8,615 nucleotides of DNA from Halieaceae bacterium (GCA_003520285.1 DOVB01000143.1:1-8615), one strand, 5' to 3'. Numbered from the stretch's first letter, positions 1 to 7,731 are shown. Translations and numbers: made by a program. Notes: generated from the letters alone by a model not told the origin.

Positions 1-1725
1 CCACTCGATGATGCCGCTGTTTTTGAGAGCTTACAAAAAGCGGATACGACCGCTGTATTTCAGCTTGAGTCGCGCGGCATGAAGGATCTGATTAAGCGTC
101 TCGGACCCGATACCTTTGAAGATATCATCGCGTTGGTCGCGCTGTTCCGGCCCGGACCTTTGCAATCGGGAATGGTGGATAATTTTATTAACCGTAAGCA
201 CGGGCGGGAAGCGATCGCCTACCCTGACGCACATTATCAGCACCCCTCTTTACAACCCATATTGGAGCCCACCTACGGCATTATTTTGTATCAAGAGCAA
301 GTGATGCAGATTGCTCAGGTGTTGGCGGGTTATACCCTCGGCGAGGCGGATGTGCTCCGGCGAGCCATGGGTAAAAAGAAACCAGAGGAAATGGCGAAGC
401 AACGTGAAATTTTTCAATCCGGCGCTTTGAGTCGGGGCATTGATGGTGAGCTCGCAATTCGTATTTTTGATTTGGTTGAAAAGTTTGCGGGTTACGGTTT
501 CAACAAGTCCCACTCGGCCGCCTACGCCTTGGTGTCCTATCAAACCGCTTGGTTGAAGACCCACTATCCAGCTCAGTTCATGGCTGCGGTGATGAGTTCT
601 GAAATGCAGAACACCGATAAAATCGTGGTATTAATTGAAGAGTGCAGAGCCATGGGGCTCACTCTTAAGCTACCCGATATTAACGAGGGACGTTTTGCAT
701 TCACTGTTAACCCGGCGGGCGAGGTGATATATGGCTTGGGCGCCATTAAAGGTTTAGGTGAAGGGCCTATCGAGGTCATCTTGAAGGAGCGAGATTCCGC
801 GGGCCCGTTCACTGATATTTTCCAGTTTTGTGCTCGTACAGATCGTCGTTTGCTGAATAAACGAGCGCTTGAAGCGCTGATTCGCGCTGGTGCGTTTGAT
901 TCTCTCGGAGTGCCGCGGTGGATACTGATGGCCTCGCTAGAGGACGCACTGAAGATGGCGGAGCAACAGGCCAATAATATCGCCTCGGGTATCGAGGATT
1001 TATTTGGTGAGGTTTCTACCGTCGATGGCAGCGTGCTCGGTGACCCTGTCAACGTTTATCAACGGTTTTTGTCAGCGAGAGAGTGGACCGGTAAAGAGCG
1101 TTTGACTGGTGAAAAAGAAACCCTGGGTCTGTATGTCACTGGGCATCCAATCGATGATTATGAGACGGAGTTGAGACGTTTTATTCCCACGCCGATTGCC
1201 TCTGCACGCGCGGACGGGAAATCTAACCAAAAGCTGGTGGGGTTAATTGTCGCTAGTAGAACTATGAAAACTAAGCGTGGCGACACCATGGTCATCATTA
1301 CCTTAGATGATCGCTCTGCCAGGATAGAGCTCACTGTTTACCCGGACGCTTTTCAGCAGTCTCGAGAGTTGCTGGTGAAAGATCAGTTGGTCGTGGTCGA
1401 GGGGAGTGTCGGACACGATGATTACTCAGGAGGACTCTCGATGCGAGTGTCTCAGGTGTGGTCGCTTGATCAAGCTCGAGGGACCTTCGCCTCTTGCCTG
1501 TCCATTAGGCTCAATGGCGGCTCCTCTGTGAGTTCTGTAGGGAAGCTTAAATCACTATTGACGCAAGCCACTCGAGGCGAGTGCGCTGTCGTGATTGATT
1601 ACGATCGCGGTGATGCGGCGGCGCGCATTGCGCTTGGCGCAGATTACGCGGTGCAGCCTACCGATGATCTGTTGGCCGCTCTGGCCGATCTCGACGGAAC
1701 GCTCTCTGTCAATCTCTGTTACTGA
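1..1725 (+). CDS. dnaE: DNA polymerase III subunit alpha, C-terminal part (5' end outside window)
   Basis: This is the catalytic alpha subunit of the replicative polymerase, acting in the cytoplasm within the Pol III holoenzyme. The frame is open from base 1 and ends at TGA 1723-1725, giving 574 visible residues. Compared with E. coli DnaE from memory (1160 aa), the window starts near residue 590, so the PHP domain and the palm aspartates are missing. Visible in order: FQLESRGMKDL (about 20-30), the fingers with EPTYGIILYQEQVMQ (89-103) and GFNKSHSAAYALVSYQ (166-181), a helix-hairpin-helix region with GLGAIKGLGEGP (245-256), an internal clamp-binding segment IEDLF (331-335), an OB fold (about 410-486, TLDDRSARIE) and the tau-binding tail. 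The length from the MKDL motif to the end matches E. coli almost exactly, with no frameshift. The clamp motif differs from E. coli QADMF at its first residue. No accA follows; the next gene converges from the other strand. Confidence 0.97.
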   Translation, partial: PLDDAAVFESLQKADTTAVFQLESRGMKDLIKRLGPDTFEDIIALVALFRPGPLQSGMVDNFINRKHGREAIAYPDAHYQHPSLQPILEPTYGIILYQEQVMQIAQVLAGYTLGEADVLRRAMGKKKPEEMAKQREIFQSGALSRGIDGELAIRIFDLVEKFAGYGFNKSHSAAYALVSYQTAWLKTHYPAQFMAAVMSSEMQNTDKIVVLIEECRAMGLTLKLPDINEGRFAFTVNPAGEVIYGLGAIKGLGEGPIEVILKERDSAGPFTDIFQFCARTDRRLLNKRALEALIRAGAFDSLGVPRWILMASLEDALKMAEQQANNIASGIEDLFGEVSTVDGSVLGDPVNVYQRFLSAREWTGKERLTGEKETLGLYVTGHPIDDYETELRRFIPTPIASARADGKSNQKLVGLIVASRTMKTKRGDTMVIITLDDRSARIELTVYPDAFQQSRELLVKDQLVVVEGSVGHDDYSGGLSMRVSQVWSLDQARGTFASCLSIRLNGGSSVSSVGKLKSLLTQATRGECAVVIDYDRGDAAARIALGADYAVQPTDDLLAALADLDGTLSVNLCY

Positions 1726-1736
1726 AAGCCACTCCG

Positions 1737-1751
1737 ATGAGATCCTCTCAT
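1737..1751. terminator. Small hairpin between convergent genes, possible weak terminator
   Basis: A perfect 6-bp inverted repeat, ATGAGA-TCC-TCTCAT, lies in the 30-bp gap between the stop codons of dnaE and the RND permease. On the plus strand it is followed by GCCTTTAGG, a short T run only. On the minus strand no T run follows. It could stop transcription weakly from dnaE, but the stem is short and AT-rich, so it may be chance. Confidence 0.3.
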
Positions 1752-1755
1752 GCCT

Positions 1756-4700
1756 TTAGGTGTTGATGTCGAGAATTGCCTTTTTCGATGCCGAGATTCG
1801 CTGACGCCAATCATTGCCGATCATATACAGCGCCGGCACCAACAGCAGAGTAACGAACAGTGCAAACAGCACACCAAATGCCAGTGATAACACAGCCGGC
1901 TTTAAGAACTGTGCGCTTGTCGCTCGCTCGGCCATTATCGGCATCAAGCCAATGAAAGTGGTCACGGTGGTGAGTAAAATAGGTCTGAAACGATTAACGC
2001 CCGATTCGATGACTGCCTCAGCAGCGGCGAAGCCGCGTTCTCGGAGACGGCCGACGTAGTCTATTAACACCAAGTTATCATTGACTACAACACCCGCCGC
2101 AGCGCCGATCCCGAAGTAGGAAAACAAGGCTAATGGGATACCGAACAGCAAGTGTCCATAGATGGCGCCCATAAAGCCAAAAGGAATGGCTGTCATGATC
2201 AAGAGAGGTAACCAGTAACTTCGAAATGCGATCGCGATCAGAGCGTACATCATGAACATAGCCACAATGTAGAGTGCTTGAATCTCGCCCAAAAACTCGG
2301 CCTCTTCTTCTTGACTACCACCTTGTCCGAATTGAACAGAGGGATACTTCAATTTCATCGCTGGGATAAAGTTGTCTTGCATATCTTTAGAAACAACGCT
2401 CATGGCATCCCGAGTCACATCAGCTGATACATAGATGATTCGCTTGCCATCGCGTCGTTCAATGCGCTGTACGCCTGATGCGACTTCGAGGTCAGCGACC
2501 GCTGATAACGGAACTGTTTCGCCCATTGGAGTTCGAATTCTGAACTGATCGAGTGATCCCAAAGTTTGTCGCAGCGCTTGTGGGTACTTGACCATGACTC
2601 TGACATCGCCGCTCTCTCGGGGGAGTCTTTGAACCTCTTCCCCGTAATAAGCCTGCCTGACTTGGCGGGATATTTCGCCCAGAGTGAGCCCCATTTGGGT
2701 TGCGCCCGGCTTGACCTCTAGGAGAATCTCCTCGCGCTCACCCCTCTGGCTATCACGAATAAAGAACACATCTTGGTAGCCTCTGAGCGCTTGCTGAATC
2801 TCGAGACTTGCGGCTCGTAGACTGACCAGATCGTTGCCCTGCAGCAGGTAAGTGACCCGAGGTACACCATCGTTGAGTGTGTAATTGACCGAGATTGCCT
2901 CTGCGTCCGGAATATCCCCGATCAATTCCTGAAAGCGCTCCGCAGTTTGTTGCGCTGACAGGGCGCGCGTTTCAGGTGGCGCGAGGCGAATGATTGCCAG
3001 CACATTGTCCCAACGTGAGCGCGTATACCACCCCTCAATAAGTTGTACTGTTTCACCATTTAGGCGGCCTTCTGCTTCAACTTCACTAATGAGACGACGT
3101 TCGGCATCTTGCAACTGCTCTAGTACCTTTAAAGAGCGTTCCCACGGTGTGCCGGCAGGCAGATCAACACTCACCACAATCAGCTCATTCTCGACCTGGG
3201 GCATAAAATAGAACTTCACCCATCCGCTGCTGAAAACACCGATGCTCACGATAAACAGTCCAACGAAGAATGACAGAGTGAGATACCGATACTGTATCGT
3301 CGCGGTGATGATGCGGCGGTAAGGTCCTTGTGCAAAGGCGACGATGCCGTGCTCAATTTTAGTTTGATACTTGGCGAACAGTTTGGTGGTGTCACGAGGC
3401 TTTAAATTGCGCAAGTGAGCGGGCAGTATGAAGAAGACTTCGAGCAAGCTGAAAGTTAAGGCTAGGGTAATAACAATCGATAGCTGACGGGTGATTTGAG
3501 CCGTTTCACCAGAAATAAAGAACCAGGGCGCAAACGCTAAGATCGTAGTCAACACCGCGAAAATAACAGGTTTGGCAACCGCATTGGCGCCCTCTATGGC
3601 GGCATTTTCTCCGCCCCCACTGAGCTCGGCATGGGCGTGGATGCTCTCTCCTACGACGATGGCATCATCGACCACGATGCCTAAGACCAATAAGAATGCA
3701 AAAGTAGAAATGACGTTGAATGAGACATCACTAGAGGGGAGTAGCGCAAAAGTACCCATAAAACTCACCGCGATTCCAGCGGTCACCCACAGAGCAACTC
3801 GAGGTCGCAATGATGCGATGAGAATTAAAAACACCAATATGAGCCCGAGGTAGGCCGATGTCCCGATCGTATCCATACGAGACTTGTAGATCTCAGCTGT
3901 ATCAAAAAAAATCATGAGATCCATACCTTCCGGCAGGGACTTACGACGCATCTCAACCCACTCGGTTACCGCATCACTGGCTTTAACCACCTGCATTTTT
4001 TCAGTCGCCATCACCTGCAGCAGCACGGTTGGTTTGCCGTCAACGGTTGCGAGCAATTCATTCTCTTCAAAGCCGTCGATAATCTGCGCGACATCTCCAA
4101 CTGTGACGGTGCCGAAATCATCGGTTTGACGGATGACGATGCGACCGAAATCCTCAGCGTTATCGGCTAGATTTCGGGTTTTGATGCTAAAAGTACCCAC
4201 TTCAGTTCTAAGATTGCCTGAAGAGCTATTGATCGATGAGGATCGAATGGCATTTGCAACATCTGAGAAAGTCATATTGTAGCGACGCAGTGCCATCTCG
4301 GAGACTTCGATGGTCACCTCTTCGTTCCGAGCGTCAAATAAGTCTACCAGCGAGGTGTAGGGTAGGGCGGCGAGCTCCTGGCGCAAATCTTCTGCCAGTC
4401 GCGTTAACTCATGTTCAGTTTGGTCTCCGAAAAGAGCCACTCGAATCATTTCTTCTCTGAATTCAAGCCGTTTAACTTGCGGGTTTTCGATATCGCGCGG
4501 GAATGAAGTGATGGTGTCGACAGCGTTCTTGACATCGTTGACGAAGGTTTCGATATCAACGTAGGGATAGGTGGCTACTCGCACGTTTGCGAAGCCCTCG
4601 TAGGCGGTAGCATAAATGCGATAGACGCTGTCAAGATTCTCGAGAGACTCCTCGATTCGGGTAATGATTTGTTCTTCGACATCTTGCGCGCTAGCGCCTG

Positions 4701-4857
4701 GCCAGACTACATCGACCATGACTTGATTGATCTTAACAACGGGGAAAACCTCGCGTTCCATATTGTTAAAACCGAGCAAGCCGGCAACAAGGATGCCGAC
4801 CATAAGCAGGTTTGCCGCGATTGGATTTTTTGCAAACCAGCTGATCAGACTTCTCAT
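1756..4857 (-). CDS. RND-family efflux transporter permease (AcrB/HAE-like)
   Basis: This is an inner-membrane, proton-driven exporter of 1033 aa, the usual RND length (AcrB is 1049). An N-terminal TM (about 12-31) is followed by a large periplasmic loop (32-330), a TM2-TM6 block (about 333-478), TM7 (526-546), a second periplasmic loop (547-860) and TM8-TM12 (861-1012), which is the duplicated RND plan. TM4 carries the proton-relay pair in GIVVDDAIVVGES (D397, D398). TM11 keeps R956 and T963, aligned with AcrB R971 and T978. The TM10 position of AcrB K940 is asparagine here (N926, motif GVVVNDNLVLID), so this is not a classical AcrB/MexB-type member; the substrate cannot be predicted. The ATG overlaps the adaptor stop as ATGA, with AGAGGAG 8 nt upstream, so translation is probably coupled. 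No outer-membrane factor gene is in the window. Heavy-metal (CzcA) type is less likely but not excluded. Confidence 0.94.
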   Translation of the reverse strand: MRSLISWFAKNPIAANLLMVGILVAGLLGFNNMEREVFPVVKINQVMVDVVWPGASAQDVEEQIITRIEESLENLDSVYRIYATAYEGFANVRVATYPYVDIETFVNDVKNAVDTITSFPRDIENPQVKRLEFREEMIRVALFGDQTEHELTRLAEDLRQELAALPYTSLVDLFDARNEEVTIEVSEMALRRYNMTFSDVANAIRSSSINSSSGNLRTEVGTFSIKTRNLADNAEDFGRIVIRQTDDFGTVTVGDVAQIIDGFEENELLATVDGKPTVLLQVMATEKMQVVKASDAVTEWVEMRRKSLPEGMDLMIFFDTAEIYKSRMDTIGTSAYLGLILVFLILIASLRPRVALWVTAGIAVSFMGTFALLPSSDVSFNVISTFAFLLVLGIVVDDAIVVGESIHAHAELSGGGENAAIEGANAVAKPVIFAVLTTILAFAPWFFISGETAQITRQLSIVITLALTFSLLEVFFILPAHLRNLKPRDTTKLFAKYQTKIEHGIVAFAQGPYRRIITATIQYRYLTLSFFVGLFIVSIGVFSSGWVKFYFMPQVENELIVVSVDLPAGTPWERSLKVLEQLQDAERRLISEVEAEGRLNGETVQLIEGWYTRSRWDNVLAIIRLAPPETRALSAQQTAERFQELIGDIPDAEAISVNYTLNDGVPRVTYLLQGNDLVSLRAASLEIQQALRGYQDVFFIRDSQRGEREEILLEVKPGATQMGLTLGEISRQVRQAYYGEEVQRLPRESGDVRVMVKYPQALRQTLGSLDQFRIRTPMGETVPLSAVADLEVASGVQRIERRDGKRIIYVSADVTRDAMSVVSKDMQDNFIPAMKLKYPSVQFGQGGSQEEEAEFLGEIQALYIVAMFMMYALIAIAFRSYWLPLLIMTAIPFGFMGAIYGHLLFGIPLALFSYFGIGAAAGVVVNDNLVLIDYVGRLRERGFAAAEAVIESGVNRFRPILLTTVTTFIGLMPIMAERATSAQFLKPAVLSLAFGVLFALFVTLLLVPALYMIGNDWRQRISASKKAILDINT

Positions 4858-6038
4858 AGAGCTGACTCCTCTGAGATCGAGGCAACCGAATCAATAGAGC
4901 GAATCGCCATACCTTCAACTGGGTTTCTGATCGGTGAAATGATCACTTGATCACCGACGTTAAGACCCGTTGCGATATAGGCTTTTTCTTGGTTACTGTG
5001 AGCGATCGTGACTTGGGCTACTGCTAATCGACCATCTTGAATAGTGAATACCCGGTTGCCAGGGCGAAGAGCGTTTCTAGGGATGGCGATCATGTCTCTG
5101 GGTTCTCCACCTCGGATTAGCGCGTCGACATAGAATCCAACAGCCAAAGGCATCCCTTGACTCGCATTGTGTGGGGCGTAGGGTTCGATTTTTTGAACGA
5201 TAGCGTGGGCCATTCTTGAGACGGGATCAATGATGGACTCTATGTGGGTTAAAGTGGCTTCCCACTGATAAACGGTCCCGCTGATCTCGCGTGATAACAA
5301 CACGGTCGGACCCTCATTGCCGGCTTTGGCAGAGTATCCGATTGGTAGACTCAAGGCTTTGAGTTCCTCTTGCTTCAGAGGGAGACGAAGAAATACTTGC
5401 TCGGTGCTTATTGCACGCCCTAGTGTTTGCCCCGGAGCAATATATTGACCAACTTGAACCGAAGTTTCGGTAATGCGAGCGTTGTAAGGTAAGGTGATAG
5501 AGGTGCGTTTTTGATTCAGCTCAGCGCGTTGGAGTGCAGCCTGAGCGCCTTTTAGGCTGGCCTTAGCTTCATTAACTTGCGGTATCTTTAGTGCGAGAGG
5601 TGATGGATTTGGCACACCGACAAGCTGTTGTTTAGCAACGTTTGCATCAGCGACGGCTTTCTCGAGTACGACTTGCGCATTGGCGAGCGCGGCTTGGGCC
5701 TGGTTCACAGCAAGTTCATAGTCAATGGACTCAATCTTCAGTATCGGGTCGCCGGCAGCAATGGAACCACCTGAAATAAACTGATCTGAGACCCATTCGA
5801 TGCGTCCAGCGACCTGGGCACTCAAGTTAATATTGGTACGAGCTTTGACTTCTCCCTGCGTGCTGACATCAAACAGGGTGGTCTCCAGCGATGCTGGCTC
5901 GGTATAGACCTGCAACACTCTGGCTGCAGGTTCCTGCTTGTCGGGTTCCGGCTTGTTCGCTTGGAGTGCGCTGAAAATCGCAATCGCTGTCAAGATGACT
6001 AGGATAGGAGAGAGTCGTTTCAACCAGAGTGATCGCAT
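4854..6038 (-). CDS. RND efflux periplasmic adaptor (HlyD/MFP family)
   Basis: This membrane fusion protein would link the inner-membrane RND permease to an outer-membrane channel. Counting from the start chosen here (394 aa): a short basic N-terminus and one hydrophobic segment (about 9-25) act as signal or anchor, with no lipobox cysteine. Then come the first half of the lipoyl/barrel-sandwich domain (about 70-105, AQVAGRIEWV...GGSIAAGDPIL), an alanine- and glutamine-rich alpha-helical hairpin (about 105-180), the second lipoyl half (LPYNARITETSVQVGQYIAPGQ), a beta-barrel and a membrane-proximal domain ending near residue 390. The frame also allows an ATG at 6089 (411 aa), but the extra 17 residues precede the signal segment, lack a good Shine-Dalgarno, and would leave only about 10 nt of leader from the predicted promoter. 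The 6038 ATG has a weak GGA 7 nt upstream. The gene overlaps the permease by 4 bp, forming a two-gene operon. The family is certain, the exact start less so. Confidence 0.9.
   Translation of the reverse strand: MRSLWLKRLSPILVILTAIAIFSALQANKPEPDKQEPAARVLQVYTEPASLETTLFDVSTQGEVKARTNINLSAQVAGRIEWVSDQFISGGSIAAGDPILKIESIDYELAVNQAQAALANAQVVLEKAVADANVAKQQLVGVPNPSPLALKIPQVNEAKASLKGAQAALQRAELNQKRTSITLPYNARITETSVQVGQYIAPGQTLGRAISTEQVFLRLPLKQEELKALSLPIGYSAKAGNEGPTVLLSREISGTVYQWEATLTHIESIIDPVSRMAHAIVQKIEPYAPHNASQGMPLAVGFYVDALIRGGEPRDMIAIPRNALRPGNRVFTIQDGRLAVAQVTIAHSNQEKAYIATGLNVGDQVIISPIRNPVEGMAIRSIDSVASISEESAL
4866..4872 (-). promoter_or_regulatory. Ribosome binding site for the RND permease
   Basis: On the minus strand AGAGGAG lies 8 nt before the permease ATG (4857-4855), inside the end of the adaptor gene. 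Together with the ATGA stop/start overlap it fixes the permease start and suggests translational coupling. Confidence 0.7.
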
Positions 6039-6105
6039 AATAAGGTCCGCAGAGGAATCGCAAAAACTGACTGTATAGGCAAGACGCATCGGTGCCTAGC
6101 ACGAT

Positions 6106-6134
6106 ACGATAAACCGAGGTCGATCCGCGGTCAA
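6106..6134 (-). promoter_or_regulatory. Sigma70-type promoter of the adaptor-permease operon
   Basis: Read on the minus strand, TTGACC (6134-6129; 5/6 match to TTGACA) is followed after exactly 17 bp by TATCGT (6111-6106; matches the key T, A and final T of TATAAT). Transcription would start near 6099, about 60 nt before the preferred adaptor ATG at 6038. It lies between ppx and the adaptor, so the pump need not rely on read-through from ppx. The prediction rests on consensus matching only. Confidence 0.55.
6113..6131. promoter_or_regulatory. Imperfect dyad over the efflux promoter, possible operator
   Basis: ACCGAGG-TCGAT-CCGCGGT is a 19-bp inverted repeat with 6 of 7 arm positions matching. 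It fills most of the spacer of the predicted promoter and reaches into the -35 box, where a TetR- or MerR-type regulator could act. No regulator gene is in the window. A 6/7 match can arise by chance. Confidence 0.3.
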
Positions 6135-6153
6135 TTGTGAGCGTTCTGCTATT

Positions 6154-6176
6154 TCAGCGCCGCTGTGAAGCGCTGA
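6154..6176 (-). terminator. GC-rich hairpin after ppx, possible terminator
   Basis: A perfect 7-bp stem, TCAGCGC/GCGCTGA, with a 9-nt loop begins about 10 nt beyond the ppx stop codon on the minus strand. It is followed by AATAGCAG rather than a T run, so it is not a classical intrinsic terminator. It may attenuate transcription or protect the ppx mRNA end ahead of the efflux operon. Confidence 0.35.
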
Positions 6177-6185
6177 GAGTGATGT

Positions 6186-7649
6186 TCAACTTTCAATGAG
6201 ACTCAGTTGAATGCCGACGGATTTCCAGTAGGTCGCCTCACGTTCTAAATCGAAATGCGTTAAGGGATGCTCATTAAGCCAGGCAGCCGGTAGTGTGACT
6301 CGTAAAGACTTTGAGCGGAGTTTAATACCTATTTTAGGTGTTTTTACCAAAACTCTGCTGCGGTTGAATAAGACTGCCAATCGGAATATCACCACCAGCA
6401 TCCAGTCTTCAGTGATGCCATAGTCACTGGTGCTTCGAGCAATGGATTTCCGTTGGTTCTGGATTAGAAAGCTCAGCGTGGCCTGCTCTCGTCGAGTGAA
6501 GCCTGGCATATCTGAGTTCTGTACCAGCCAGGCCCCGAACTTTTGGTGGCCGCCGTGAGCAATCGCTAAGCCAATTTCGTGCAACCCCGATGCCCACTCA
6601 AGGTACTCTCGGGCTTGTTCGTCGCGCTCATACAAACCTATCTGAGCCAGCAACTGTTCCGCCGAATCAAACACGCGGCCTGCCTGCTCCAGATCAACGT
6701 GGTACATTTGCTGCATGCGTGTCACGGTGCGTTCGCGGCGATCGTGATGGGCTGTTTTACCGGCTAAGTCGTACAAGACACCCTCTTTCATGGTGTATTC
6801 TGAGGTGTGCATCGACGCTATCGGGAGCGATTCAAACAGCGCCTGTAAAATAGCCAGTCCGCCCGGCAGCACGCTGACCCGACTCTCTGACACCGCTGAA
6901 AAAGTGAGTTTCTTCGGACTTTCAATCCACGTCTTAGCCAAATTCTGCAAGTGGGATAGGGTGATCTGATGGGCATTGCCGCCCACCTCTGGCATCAGCT
7001 CACCCAGTGCCCGAATAGTCCCTGACGAACCTATCGACTCGGTGAAACCAATGTTGCTGAACTGTTTGATATGAGGCTGGAGAATACTCTTTGCGTTGAT
7101 TAACGCCTTTTGATAAGCCGCGCGGGTGATGCCCTCTTTAAAATATCTCTGGGTCCAACTGACGCACCCCATGTGCAAACTCTCGAGAATCTGAGGCTCA
7201 CGTTTACCCACAATCAACTCGGTTGAGCCGCCTCCAATATCGATAACAAGGCGCTTTTGTCGATCTGGTGCGAAGTCTTTCGCAACGCCTAAGAAGATCA
7301 GTCTGGCTTCTTCTTGTCCGCTGATAATTTCTATCGGCTGTCCTAATAGTTTTTCTGCGCGCCGCCGAAACTTGGCTGATTCGGTGGCCACACGCAGTGT
7401 ATTCGTGCCCACCACGCGTATTTGGCTGTTTGGAATGCCCGCGATTCTCTGAGATAAACGGGCAAGGCTCTCTAAGGCGCGACTTTGAGCCTCTTTCGAC
7501 AGCGTGCGATCGGCTTGTAAGCCCGCGGCGAGCCTCACCGTATCTTTGACTCTATCTACAGTTTCAATTTTACCGCCGACGAGTCGGCCAACTAAGAGAT
7601 GAAAACTATTGGAACCGAGGTCCAGTGCTGCATAAAGATCTGATGACAC
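6186..7649 (-). CDS. ppx: Exopolyphosphatase, Ppx/GppA family
   Basis: This cytoplasmic phosphatase removes terminal phosphates from polyphosphate; close relatives (GppA) act on pppGpp. The 487-aa protein has the ASKHA-fold phosphate motifs ALDLGSNSFHLLVGR (8-22) and VIDIGGGSTEL (135-145). It also has SGQEEARLIFLGV (110-122), where the family's catalytic glutamate lies (E113 or E114), SSGTIRALGE (208-217) and LPGGLAIL (261-268). The C-terminal HD-like domain has GLHEIGLAIAHGG (355-367) and LVQNSDMPGF (375-384). Length is close to E. coli Ppx (513 aa) and GppA (494 aa). The start is GTG (7649-7647), with GGAG at 7660-7657 spaced 7 nt. It lies head to head with ppk1, which favours an exopolyphosphatase role over a pure GppA role. 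A hairpin follows the stop and separates it from the efflux operon. Confidence 0.93.
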   Translation of the reverse strand: MSSDLYAALDLGSNSFHLLVGRLVGGKIETVDRVKDTVRLAAGLQADRTLSKEAQSRALESLARLSQRIAGIPNSQIRVVGTNTLRVATESAKFRRRAEKLLGQPIEIISGQEEARLIFLGVAKDFAPDRQKRLVIDIGGGSTELIVGKREPQILESLHMGCVSWTQRYFKEGITRAAYQKALINAKSILQPHIKQFSNIGFTESIGSSGTIRALGELMPEVGGNAHQITLSHLQNLAKTWIESPKKLTFSAVSESRVSVLPGGLAILQALFESLPIASMHTSEYTMKEGVLYDLAGKTAHHDRRERTVTRMQQMYHVDLEQAGRVFDSAEQLLAQIGLYERDEQAREYLEWASGLHEIGLAIAHGGHQKFGAWLVQNSDMPGFTRREQATLSFLIQNQRKSIARSTSDYGITEDWMLVVIFRLAVLFNRSRVLVKTPKIGIKLRSKSLRVTLPAAWLNEHPLTHFDLEREATYWKSVGIQLSLIES

Positions 7650-7731
7650 TCGCGAACTCCAGTTAGGTTGTCATACAATGGCAAGGATATGGGGTTAGTA
7701 TTAAAGCGCAATAGCAAAAAGATGACACAGT
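7650..7731. promoter_or_regulatory. Divergent ppx/ppk1 intergenic region with weak promoter elements
   Basis: These 82 bp must hold the start signals of both genes. For ppx (minus strand) the best pair is TTGCGC (7711-7706), a 16-bp spacer and TATCCT (7689-7684), a weak match. For ppk1 (plus strand) TTGTCA at 7668-7673 is a good -35, but no -10 lies at proper distance; TAGTAT at 7696-7701 is 22 bp away. TTGTCATACAA (7668-7678) resembles one half of a Pho box, without a convincing second half. Only the role as a divergent control region is well supported. Confidence 0.4.
7657..7660 (-). promoter_or_regulatory. Ribosome binding site supporting the GTG start of ppx
   Basis: On the minus strand GGAG (within CTGGAG) sits 7 nt upstream of the GTG codon at 7649-7647. 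The next residues lead straight into the conserved ALDLGSNS motif, so the non-ATG start is well supported. Confidence 0.65.

Noticed and set aside
573..1052. 159-codon open frame on the minus strand inside dnaE
   Set aside because: It is fully antisense to a highly conserved part of dnaE, with low-complexity serine-rich composition and no recognisable motif.
3572..3853. 93-codon open frame on the plus strand inside the RND permease gene
   Set aside because: It is antisense to the conserved TM3-TM5 coding region; the translation looks like a random complement and has no Shine-Dalgarno evidence.
4669..4950. Plus-strand open frame across the adaptor/permease junction
   Set aside because: It is the antisense shadow of two clearly coding genes, with no family resemblance.
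6134..6143. AATTGTGAGC on the plus strand, resembling half of the lac operator
   Set aside because: It is a single short match with no partner half site; a sugar-regulator role next to an efflux operon has no support, and such a match can be chance.
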